A stretch of DNA of 21,541 bases from Paulinella micropora. Its lineage: Eukaryota; Cercozoa; Imbricatea; Euglyphida. The notes under the pieces are model-generated. The model had not been told where the DNA came from and made no database searches. It was given only the letters and a program-made list of their open reading frames with translations. The position numbers were made by a program, and so were the translations under genes. The first letter of the stretch is position 1, and each line of letters opens with the position of its first letter. This document shows, piece after piece, positions 9,921-17,441 of the stretch. The DNA lies in NCBI GenBank assembly GCA_009731375.1, contig BJOX01000056.1:293570-315110 (forward strand). The letters run 5' to 3'.

Positions 9921-9958
9921 TATACGGCATGGATCAAACTCAGATAGGATGGTACATG
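9921..9958 (+). repeat. Family E island, copy 1 (diverged)
   Basis: GTATACGGCATGGATCAAAC followed by TCAGATAGGATGGTACATG aligns with copies 2 and 4 (TACGGC, then GA/CA...CTCA, AGGATNGT). Enters (TCTG/TCTA)n. Confidence 0.55.
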
Positions 9959-9962
9959 TCTG

Positions 9963-10051
<89 letters not shown>

Positions 10052-10060
10052 CTATCTATA
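9959..10060 (+). repeat. (TCTA)n microsatellite
   Basis: Uniform TCTA with two TTTA variants, between family E copies 1 and 2. Confidence 0.95.
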
Positions 10061-10098
10061 TGTGTACGGCTTAGGTGAACCTCAAAGAGGATTGTCAT
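10061..10098 (+). repeat. Family E island, copy 2
   Basis: TGTGTACGGCTTAGGTGAAC then CTCAAAGAGGATTGTCA, followed by (TA)n. Nearly identical in its left half to copy 3 at 10143. Confidence 0.7.
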
Positions 10099-10142
10099 AT
10101 ATATATATATGTATATATCCAACTTTCTATTTATCTATCTAT

Positions 10143-10168
10143 GTGTGTACGGCTTAGATGAACCTCAC
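10143..10168 (+). repeat. Family E island, copy 3 (short)
   Basis: GTGTGTACGGCTTAGATGAA followed by CCTCA, passing directly into (TCTA)n. It lacks the AGGATNGT right part. Confidence 0.7.
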
Positions 10169-10229
<61 letters not shown>

Positions 10230-10230
10230 C

Positions 10231-10301
<71 letters not shown>
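10169..10301 (+). repeat. (TCTA)n microsatellite
   Basis: Nearly pure array on the 5' side of the family A copy at 10302. That copy therefore lies inside TCTA repeats on both sides. Confidence 0.96.
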
Positions 10302-10302
<1 letters not shown>

Positions 10303-10575
10303 GCTCTGTCGGTTTATACTAGACTGTCGAACAGTCTCGAAACTCCATCTGCTTACTGGGCCCTCTGTAATGGAGGTGGGAGCTCGTTCTGCAAGGGGCG
10401 CTTTAGGAACGAGCCCTGGCCCCGCCTGGTACTAGGGAGATTTTGGTATCGCCTGTATCAGTCCCTTCCGTGCAAACATCACGGCTTAGCTGGGCATCGG
10501 GTTAATACTTTACCCACAGACTTCCTTGGTTGACGAAATCAGAAGCTCCTTTTTTCTGACATTAGTCGATATCTC

Positions 10576-10576
<1 letters not shown>
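10302..10576 (+). mobile_element. Family A element, 5'-truncated copy (275 bp)
   Basis: Plus-strand copy truncated at GCTCTGTCGG, a different point from the other copies. The hairpin AGACTGT-cga-ACAGTCT is at 10321-10337, and GCTCGTTC/GAACGAGC at 10382-10389 and 10407-10414. It ends in the family's 3' terminus followed by (TCTA)n. Differences: GGGAGATTTTGG for GGGAGCTTTGG, and CTTTAGGAAC for CTTATGGAAC. Confidence 0.8.
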
Positions 10577-10638
<62 letters not shown>

Positions 10639-10659
10639 CATCCATCCATCCATCCATCC

Positions 10660-10703
<44 letters not shown>
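10577..10703 (+). repeat. (TCTA)n tail with ATCC patch
   Basis: Microsatellite directly after the family A 3' end, with an ATCC patch at 10636-10662. Confidence 0.95.
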
Positions 10704-10705
<2 letters not shown>

Positions 10706-10715
10706 TAAGTGGGCT

Positions 10716-10757
10716 GTATGTACGGCTAAGATTGACCTCAAGTAGGATAGTACTAAA
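10716..10757 (+). repeat. Family E island, copy 4
   Basis: GTATGTACGGCTAAGATTGA then CCTCAAGTAGGATAGTACT. Shares the TACGGC...CCTCA...AGGATNGT skeleton with copies 1 and 2. Here it is followed by (TATG)n. Confidence 0.65.
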
Positions 10758-10814
10758 TGTATGTATGTATGTATGTATGTATGCGATATGTATGTATGCA
10801 TGTATGTATGTATG

Positions 10815-10846
<32 letters not shown>

Positions 10847-11275
10847 TGTATGTATGAGATATGTATGTATGCATGTATGTATGTATGTATGTATGTATGT
10901 GTGCGATGTATGTATGCATGTATGTACGTATGTATGTATGTATGTATGTATGTATGAGATATGTATGTATGCATGCATGTATGTATGTATGCATGTATGT
11001 ATGTATGTATGTATGTGATATGTATGTATGCATGTATGTATGTATGTATGTATGTATGTATGTATGTATGTATGTATGAGATATGTATGTATGCATGCAT
11101 GTACGTATGTATGTATGTATGTATGTATGTTTATGTATGTGTGTATGTATGTATTTAATTTATGTAATGTATGTATGTGTGTATGTATGTATGTATGTAT
11201 GTATGTATGTCATGTATGTTATGTATGTATTTAATGTATGTTATGTATATATGTATGTATGTATGTATGTATTTT
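10758..11275 (+). repeat. (TATG)n microsatellite with regular GAGATATG/GCATG interruptions
   Basis: TATG array in which a short variant, (GA/GC/GT)GATATGTATGTATGCATG, recurs at about 10783, 10855, 10900, 10955, 11017 and 11078. These are imperfect longer-period units of about 45 to 70 bp. It decays after 11150 (TTTAATGTATG). Met-Tyr-Val-Cys and His-Thr-Tyr-Ile frames are artefacts. Confidence 0.93.
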
Positions 11276-11340
11276 CACCGCAAGATACGTTATTTTTTTT
11301 TGCCGAAATTTGATCTGGCCGAAATTCTTCATTTTTCCTT
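11276..11340. other. Unique AT-rich spacer
   Basis: Between the TATG array and the satellite. Contains GCCGAAATT twice (11301 and 11319) and a T run. No gene is seen. Confidence 0.4.
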
Positions 11341-12856
11341 ACGTATGCATGCAATCTAGTGGTGATTAACATTTGTGGGATAGTTTTCCTTCTTTTAATA
11401 TGTTTATTCTATACAGATAGTATATATACGTATAAAAGTACGTATGCATGCAATCTAGGTTGGTGATTGACATTTGGGGGGGGGGGGCTCTTCTTCTTTT
11501 AATATGTTTATTCTATATAGATAGTATATATACGTATAAAAGTACGTATGCATGCAATCTAGGTTGGTGATTGGCATTTGGGGGGAGGGGGGTTTCCTTC
11601 TTCTTTCAATATTTTTATTCTATATAGATAATATATATACATATAAAAATATGTATGTATGCAATCTAGGTCGGTGATTGGCGCGTGTGGGGGTGTACAT
11701 ACATACATACATACATACATGCATACATGCATACATACATACATGCCTACATACATACCTACATACATAATCTCTTACTATGCTTACTATATATATATAT
11801 ATATATGTATATATATACGTATTCATGTAATGTAGAGTGGTGATTGGTGCGTGTGAGGGGTGTGTCTTCCTCTTTCTCTTACCATGCTTATTGTATATAA
11901 ACATTATATATACATATAAAAATATGTTTTCATGCAAGGTAAAGTGGTGATTGGTGCGTGTGAGGGTGTTTTCCTTCTTCTCTTACCATGCTTATTGTAT
12001 ATAAACGTTATATATACATATAAAAATATGTTTTCATGCAATGTAGAGTGGTGATTGGTGCGTATGGGGGGGGTGTTTTCCTTCTTGTCTTACCATGCTT
12101 ATTGTATTTTAACATTATATATACATATAAAAGTATGTTTTCATGCCATGTAGAGTGGTGATTGGTGCGTGTGAGGGGTGTTTTCCTTCTTCTCTTACCA
12201 TGCTTATTGTATATAAACGTTCTATATACATATAAAAATATGTTTTTATGCAATGTAGAGTGGTGATTGGTGCGTGTGAGGGTGTGTCTTCCTTCTTCTC
12301 TTACCATGCTTATTGTATATAAACGTTATATATACATATAAAAGTATGTTTTCATGCAATCTAGAGTGGTGATTGGTGCGTGTGAGGGTGTGTTTTCCTT
12401 CTTCTCTTACCATGCTTATTGCATATAAACGTTATATATACATATAAAAATATGTTTTTATGCAATGTAGAGTGGTGATTGGTGCGTGTGGGGGGGTGTT
12501 TTCCTTCTTGTCTTACCATGCTTATTGTATAGAAGCATTATATATACATATAAAAGTATGTTTTCATGCCATGTAGAGTGGTGATTGGTGCGTGTGAGGG
12601 GTGTTTTCCTTCTTCTCTTACCATGCTTATTGTATATAAACGTTCTATATACATATAAAAATATGTTTTTATGCAATGTAGAGTGGTGATTGGTGCGTGT
12701 GAGGGTGTGTCTTCCTTCTTCTCTTACCATGCTTATTGTATGTAAACGTTATATATACATATAAAAATATGTTTTCATGCAACGTAGAGTGGTGATTGGT
12801 GCGTGTGAGGGGTGTGTTTTCCTTCTTCTCTTGCCATGCTTATTGTATATAAACAT

Positions 12857-12887
<31 letters not shown>

Positions 12888-13273
12888 TTTCATGCAATGT
12901 AGAGTGGTGATTGGCGCGTGTGTGGGGGGTGTTTTCTTTCTTACCATGCTTACTGCATATAAGCGTTACATATTCATATAAAAATATGTTTTCATGCGAT
13001 ATAGAGTGGTGATTGGTGCGTGTGAGGGATGTTTTCCTTCTTGTCTAACTATGCTCCTTGTTTATAGATATTATATTTACATATAAAAATATGTTTTCAT
13101 GCAATGTAGGGTGGTGATTGGCGCGTGTGGGGTGTACATACATACACATACATACATACATACATACATAATCTCTTAGTATGCTTATTATTAATAGATA
13201 TCATAGATAATATACACATATAAAAATATGTTTTCATGCAATTGTAGGGTGGTGAATATATATATATATGTAT

Positions 13274-13304
<31 letters not shown>

Positions 13305-13505
13305 TATATGTGTGTATGTGTGTGTGTGTGTATTGATATATATATCTATCTATGTATATATATGTATACATATATATGTATATATATATATGTATATATA
13401 TATGTGCGTGTTGGGTGTGTTTTTCTTCTTCTCTTACTATTCTTGTTATATATAGATATTATGTATATACATATAAACATTTGTTTTATTATGCACTGTA
13501 GGCTG
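11341..13505 (+). repeat. Satellite array, about 106-bp monomers with a four-monomer higher-order unit
   Basis: The landmark GGTGATT starts monomers at 11361, 11462, 11566, 11673, 11839, 11946, 12050, 12157, 12262, 12368, 12474, 12580, 12685, 12791, 12906, 13008, 13113, 13251 and (diverged) 13505. Central spacings are 104-107 bp. Four successive monomers from 12050 match the four from 12474 monomer by monomer, with offsets of 424, 423, 423 and 423, giving a 4-mer higher-order repeat. Outer monomers are more diverged. The monomer consists of GTGGTGATTGGTGCGTGTGA, a pyrimidine stretch CCTTCTTCTCTTACC, ATGCTTATTGTATATAAACG, a TATATACATATAAAA stretch and ATGTTTTCATGCAATGTAGA. No protein is encoded. 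Confidence 0.93.
13260..13405. repeat. TA/TG microsatellite expansion inside the satellite
   Basis: TA-rich sequence with GT at 13311-13331, filling the gap between monomers at 13251 and 13505 and accounting for the 254-bp spacing there. Confidence 0.8.
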
Positions 13506-13608
13506 CTGATTGGTGTGTGTGGGGGTGTCTTCTTTCTTCTCTTATGCGCTTGTCTGTATCGACTCAAAAGGTATATAGATAGATAGATAGGTAGATCGAT
13601 CGATCGAT

Positions 13609-13651
<43 letters not shown>

Positions 13652-13678
13652 TGATAGATAGGTAGGTAGATAGGTAGG

Positions 13679-13721
<43 letters not shown>

Positions 13722-13792
13722 GTAGGTAGGTAGGTAGGGTGTGGGGGTGTTTCCTTCTTCTCTTATGTGTTTGTCTGTACCGTCTCAAAAGG

Positions 13793-13831
<39 letters not shown>

Positions 13832-13848
13832 GAAGATAGGTAGATAGG

Positions 13849-13891
<43 letters not shown>

Positions 13892-13947
13892 GTAGGTAGG
13901 TAGGTAGGGTGTGGGGGTGTTTCCTTCTTCTCTTATGTGCTTGTCTG
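13506..13947 (+). repeat. Degenerate satellite edge interleaved with (GATA)n
   Basis: The pyrimidine part of the monomer (GTGTGGGGGTGT, then CTTCTTCTCTTATG, TTGTCTGTA and CTCAAAAGG) occurs at about 13516, 13738 and 13908. The first two copies are followed by (GATA)n with GGTA ends. The last lacks the CTCAAAAGG end and joins the AT-rich region. The two GATA blocks (13573-13737 and 13793-13907) end in the same GGTAGGTAGGTAGGTAGG phrase, so a GATA + satellite unit was duplicated. Confidence 0.85.
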
Positions 13948-14075
13948 ATAAAAATAGATAATAATAATAAGAAAAAGATTAAAAATATTGAAATTGATTA
14001 ACAAAAAAGTGTCCAACCTTTAAAAGTTGACACGTTAATATACTTATAAAAATCCCTCTCTCGCACTTGCTCTTC
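13948..14075. other. AT-rich spacer with fragment of the Lys-rich remnant
   Basis: AAAATAGATAATAATAATAA at 13951 matches AAAATAGATAATAGTAAGAA at 14758, so the start of this spacer is another piece of the degenerate Lys/Asn-rich sequence described at 14342. A short hairpin (GTGTCCAAC...GTTGACAC, 14009-14033) follows. Confidence 0.5.
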
Positions 14076-14283
14076 ATGAGAAGTTCCTAGTTCTTAAGTA
14101 ATCACTTCGAGCGCTTCGTCGTCAGTCAATACTGGTGTCCAGAATCTGCATCTTAGCTCATTAGTAAGCTCTTGACGAGGGCTTGCAAACGAGTCACTGC
14201 ACAAGCGACAGCAACCAGCATTGGCTGAGATCGAAGCACTTGAAGTCATTGCTCATTGTAGTTAAGAACTAGGAACTTCTCAT
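14076..14283. mobile_element. Fold-back MITE-like element with 22-bp perfect TIRs
   Basis: Perfect terminal inverted repeats (14076-14097 and 14262-14283; outer end ATGAGAAGTTCCTAGTTC). The inverted homology continues inwards imperfectly for another ~50 bp (CACTTCGAGCGCTTCG against GACTTCAAGTGCTTCG, CAATACTGGT against CAATGCTGGT). The direct repeat TTGCTC lies just outside both ends (14067-14072 and 14284-14289) and may be part of a target duplication, although on the left it is 3 bp away from the TIR. Non-autonomous; superfamily not assignable. Confidence 0.75.
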
Positions 14284-14341
14284 TTGCTCATATAATGAAT
14301 TCTGTATTAAGCATATACCATGATAGTAGATAAAGTGCCAT

Positions 14342-14516
14342 ATGAATCCTGACATTGAAGAAATGAAACTCATATTGAATGCTCCTAATCTAAAGCAACC
14401 ACGATATAGTTAAAGATATAGATTGAAAAATAAAGAGAAAAATTAAAAGAACAACGAAAAAAAATATAGGGCAAGTAATAAGGAGAAAATTAAAGAGCAA
14501 CAAAGGAAATATAAAG
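14342..14516 (+). pseudogene. Degenerate Lys/Asn/Glu-rich coding remnant, part 1
   Basis: From ATG at 14342 one frame reads MNPDIEEMKLILNAPNLKQP and continues RYS-stop-RYRLKNKEKN-stop, then KNNEKKYRASNKEKIKEQQR and KYK, running into (TCTA)n. Two stops interrupt an otherwise protein-like frame. The motif N-K-(E/D)-K-I-x-E-Q-Q-(R/K)-K-Y recurs, as in charged coiled-coil repeat proteins of many eukaryotes. Function unknown. Chance AT-rich codon content is an alternative, but the repeat of the motif across the microsatellite (see 14758) argues against it. Confidence 0.5.
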
Positions 14517-14601
<85 letters not shown>

Positions 14602-14612
14602 CTCGCTCTCTC

Positions 14613-14662
<50 letters not shown>

Positions 14663-14745
14663 ATACATATATATATATATATATATTTATATATATGTAA
14701 TATTTATACATATATATACATATATATATGTGTATATATATATAT
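14517..14745 (+). repeat. (TCTA)n-(CT)n-(TA)n compound microsatellite
   Basis: TCTA at 14517-14600, CT with CG interruptions at 14601-14659, and TA-rich with TACATATATA units to 14745. It separates the two halves of the Lys-rich remnant. Confidence 0.95.
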
Positions 14746-14757
14746 AGAAACATAATA

Positions 14758-14954
14758 AAAATAGATAATAGTAAGAAGAAAAAGATAAAGATGCAAATAG
14801 GGATAAAATAAATAAACAACGAAGGGGATACTACAAGAAAAATAAAGATAAAATCCATGAACAACAAAAGAAATATAGAGAAATCAATAAAGAAATACTT
14901 GCTATAGATAATATAAAGAAGAATATTGTAAACAAAAACAGACTGAAGAAATAG
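14758..14954 (+). pseudogene. Degenerate Lys/Asn/Glu-rich coding remnant, part 2
   Basis: In frame from about 14811 to the TAG at 14952-14954 it reads NKQRRGYYKKNKDKIHEQQK, then KYREINKEILAIDNIKKN and IVNKNRLKK. The NKDKIHEQQKKYR segment matches NKEKIKEQQRKYK of part 1. A preceding stretch in another frame reads KIDNSKKKKIKMQIGIK. One frame shift separates them. Part of the same relic as 14342-14516, disrupted by the intervening microsatellite. Confidence 0.5.
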
Positions 14955-15119
14955 ACCCTAATATTAAATTTTTAAAATCTCTCAATTTTTGATCATATAG
15001 CAAAATGATATTTTGTTTGCAACACCACAGACGAGAAAGATGAGGGTGTTAGTCATGTTTTTCAGAAAGTGAAAATTTTGGATACACGTATTTTTCACTT
15101 CCCCTTTTATGATCATTTA
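14955..15119. other. AT-rich unique sequence
   Basis: About 165 bp without a clear feature. A frame overlapping the stop of the Lys-rich remnant continues briefly (EEIDPNIKFLKSLNF, stop at 14990), which may be a shifted continuation of it. Confidence 0.35.
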
Positions 15120-15489
15120 CCTATATTGAACCTGTCTATTCGCTTATGTACCATGAGCGACCAAAATCACGAAAACTGACACATAACATACCTTTGTTTC
15201 ATGAAAACACACACATGTTTGTTACATTTTTGCAAACAGAGCAGAGAAAATACTGACAAAAAAGACATAAATTTATTTATGTACATGTTTTTGGACATGT
15301 TTTTGGAAAAAACATGTCCTTTTTGTCGTTATTTTCTCTAAATTCATCCCCCATTTGCTCTGTTTGCAAAGATGTAACAAACATGTGTGTGTTTTTATGA
15401 AATAAAGGTATGTTTTTGAGAAATATTTGTCAGTTTTCGTGATTTTGGTCGCTTATGGTACATAAGCGAATAGACAGGTTCAATATAGG
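15120..15489. mobile_element. Long-arm fold-back element (370 bp) flanked by TA
   Basis: The left end CCTATATTGAACCTGTCTAT and the right end are exact reverse complements for about 35 bp, with high similarity extending over roughly 150 bp per arm (shared blocks include CGACCAAAATCACG, AACACACACATGTTTG and TTGCAAACAGAGCA). The arms meet near 15290-15310 at ACATGTTTTTGG repeats. A TA dinucleotide lies immediately outside both ends (15118-15119 and 15490-15491), as in Tc1/mariner-type target duplication. No transposase frame is present, so it is a non-autonomous palindromic MITE. Confidence 0.82.
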
Positions 15490-15588
15490 TATATATATAT
15501 ATACAAAAATAAAATGTATATAATGTATATATATATATATATTTCTATATGTATAAATATATATATGTTTATATATACCTATCTACCT

Positions 15589-15627
<39 letters not shown>

Positions 15628-15770
15628 ATCTATCTATCTATCAATTCATCCATCCATCCATCCATCCATCCATCCATCCCATCCTCCTACCTACCTACCT
15701 ACCTACCTACCTTCCTACCTACCTACCTACCTACCTATCTATCTATCTACCTACCTACCTATCCACTTAC
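15490..15770 (+). repeat. TA-rich, (TCTA)n, (ATCC)n and (TACC)n block
   Basis: TA-rich to about 15577, TCTA at 15590-15642, ATCC at 15647-15678, and TACC at 15683-15770. Confidence 0.92.
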
Positions 15771-15775
15771 TTAGG

Positions 15776-15901
15776 GCACGTGCTGAGCAGATAGACCGGT
15801 CGGACGACCTCGACCGTTACGTCATCGGGTCAGGCCGGATCGGACGTTTTGCCATTGGGCGCGGCGGGGGCCGCCCGGACGCATATGAAAATATGGAATG
15901 A
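15776..15901 (+). other. GC-rich island with a single open frame
   Basis: About 125 bp of markedly GC-rich sequence in an AT-rich context. Only one plus-strand frame is open; it includes EQIDRSDDLDRYVIGSG and, after RIGRFAI, GRGGGRPDAYENME before a TGA at 15899-15901. The other two plus-strand frames stop near the start. No family was recognised. It could be the remnant of an exon, an element fragment, or chance. A CRE-like TTACGTCA is present near 15819. Confidence 0.3.
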
Positions 15902-15907
15902 TTCACT

Positions 15908-15908
15908 G

Positions 15909-15939
<31 letters not shown>

Positions 15940-15972
15940 TTTAGTTATCCCTTTATTTATTTACTTGTCCAA

Positions 15973-16036
<64 letters not shown>
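15908..16036 (+). repeat. (CT)n and (TCTA)n microsatellites
   Basis: CT at 15908-15940 with TTTC interruptions, a short spacer, then TCTA at 15975-16036. Confidence 0.93.
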
Positions 16037-16150
16037 TCAAGTCATCCATTTTAAAACATACTTTTTTTTCTCAAGGATGACAAGGTGTGAGGTAGGAGAA
16101 GGCTAAACACTATCATTTTTGAAATTCGCTTTTCCTTCAAAATCATTTTG

Positions 16151-16378
16151 CCATCTAACTTTTGAACTCTTACATACATCCAACTTTTGAATTCTTACAT
16201 ACAGACATACATACATACATACATACATACACACATCAGAAATGCTAACACCATCTAATTTTTGAGCTCTTATATACATACATACATACATACATACATA
16301 CATACATACATACATACGTGCATACATACATACATACATACATACACACATACATACATACATACATACATACAAATA
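16151..16378 (+). repeat. Family F islands (three) with (CATA)n
   Basis: CCATCTAACTTTTGAACTCT (16151), CCAACTTTTGAATTCT (16180) and CCATCTAATTTTTGAGCTCT (16251) are each followed by TACATACA or TATATACATACA. The second and third lead into long CATA arrays (16206-16231 and 16272-16376). Confidence 0.75.
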
Positions 16379-16414
16379 GTTATCCCATTAGCCGCTACCG
16401 TCAGGTTTTTGCAA

Positions 16415-16520
16415 GACTACATGCATACTTGCATGCATACATGCATGCATACATACATGCATACATAGATACATACATACATACATACATGCATACGTAC
16501 ATACACACACATACATAATA
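16415..16520 (+). repeat. (CATA)n with GCAT interruptions
   Basis: CATA array with ATGCATGCATAC variants, ending in CA-rich sequence at 16518. Confidence 0.92.
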
Positions 16521-16570
16521 GAACTGCGGGACATTCAAGTACCAGAACAGCCAAGCTTTGAATCAACTTT

Positions 16571-16770
16571 TTTTCAATCAATAGTTGAGATACGGAAATG
16601 CAAAGCACACCGTTGGCAATTTGAACTAACTTTTTTTCAATCGATTTTTTTTACGCAAGCTCTGTTTTAATATATTAATAATACTTGCCACTCGATAGTT
16701 GAGATACGGAAATCCAAAGCACACCGTTGGTAATTTTGACCTTATTTGCTTTCAATCAATAGTTCAGTGA
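16571..16770 (+). repeat. About 114-bp tandem repeat, two to three partial copies
   Basis: ATAGTTGAGATACGGAAATG at 16581 and ATAGTTGAGATACGGAAATC at 16695 start copies sharing CAAAGCACACCGTTGG and a (T)nCAATC segment. A third start, TTTCAATCAATAGTTCAG, lies near 16750. The first copy's interior (AATATATTAATAATACTTG) is not repeated inside the window. No gene was recognised. Confidence 0.75.
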
Positions 16771-16801
16771 TATATATATATATGTATATATATACATATA
16801 T

Positions 16802-16839
<38 letters not shown>

Positions 16840-16888
16840 ATATAAATATACATATATATATATATATTCATGTATATATATATACAAT
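16770..16888. repeat. (TA)n-rich microsatellite
   Basis: TA dinucleotides with TGTA, CATA, TTTATA and TTAA interruptions. Self-complementary. Confidence 0.93.
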
Positions 16889-17166
16889 AATATATATTTG
16901 CCGGTTCTGGTCTAAAAGAATATATTTATTGATGCCTCTTCTTTAATATAACCAATTCAATCCACTCCATTAATAACTCAATCCTCTGCTCTTATATAAA
17001 TAAAGATCAAAGATGGTGGAAAATGTGGGAGACTAACGGAGCGAAAACAACCAAGGCAAACACCAGCCAATTCCCATAGCACTGCCTAACGTAAGGAGGG
17101 GAGGGGTGGTTAATAAGTATTCGTAAGCCGATAAGATCTGTTGCCAGAGCCTCATCTGCCTTCACG
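16889..17166. other. Unique sequence, no gene recognised
   Basis: About 280 bp of mixed composition up to the left boundary of the TA-flanked element. A GGAGGGGAGGGG purine run is at 17096. No domain or RNA gene was seen. Confidence 0.4.
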
Positions 17167-17168
17167 TA

Positions 17169-17441
17169 TTGCTGTTGACATTCAAGACAACAACAACAAT
17201 TAGTTTTTCATTTTTGTGTCAGATTTTCATTTTTGTGACAGTTTTTCATTTTGTGACAAAAATTCAAATTTTCAAATTTAACTGTAACATTTCGCAAAAA
17301 TTTACGATATTTTGCGGACGAATATAGAAGTTAATTTGAAAAATTCAAATTTTCACCCAAAATCAAAATTCCAACCAAAACTGAAATTCCAACCAAAACA
17401 GAAAAATCAATTTTTTTTGTTGTCTTGAATGTCAACAGCAA
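17169..17441. mobile_element. MITE with 25-bp perfect TIRs and TA target duplication
   Basis: The outer ends TTGCTGTTGACATTCAAGAC... are perfect inverted repeats of 25 bp (17169-17193 and 17417-17441). Each is flanked by TA (17167-17168 and 17442-17443), the signature of Tc1/mariner-superfamily insertion. The AT-rich interior holds a ~21-bp tandem motif (TTTTTCATTTTTGTG, three times, 17203-17262) and a doubled AAATTCCAACCAAAAC (17366-17400). No transposase; about 273 bp long. Confidence 0.85.

Noticed and set aside
10302-10435. Family A as a coding element (frame with [16 protein letters not shown])
   Set aside because: The open frame is short, is closed by a stop within the element, and shows no known domain. 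Conservation between copies is explained by recent common origin.
10694-11313. Met-Tyr-Val-Cys and His-Thr-Tyr-Ile open frames on both strands
   Set aside because: TATG/CATA has no stops on either strand; repeat artefact.
11559-12730. Minus-strand frames reading VREEGRHTLTRTNHHST and similar, present twice
   Set aside because: They span satellite monomers, and their similarity to each other reflects the four-monomer higher-order repeat, not a conserved protein.
11341-13505. Possible CRISPR array because of regular ~106-bp spacing
   Set aside because: Whole monomers are repeated with no unique spacers, and the context is eukaryotic.
16746-16946. Ile-Tyr-rich open frame
   Set aside because: Translation of TA dinucleotides.
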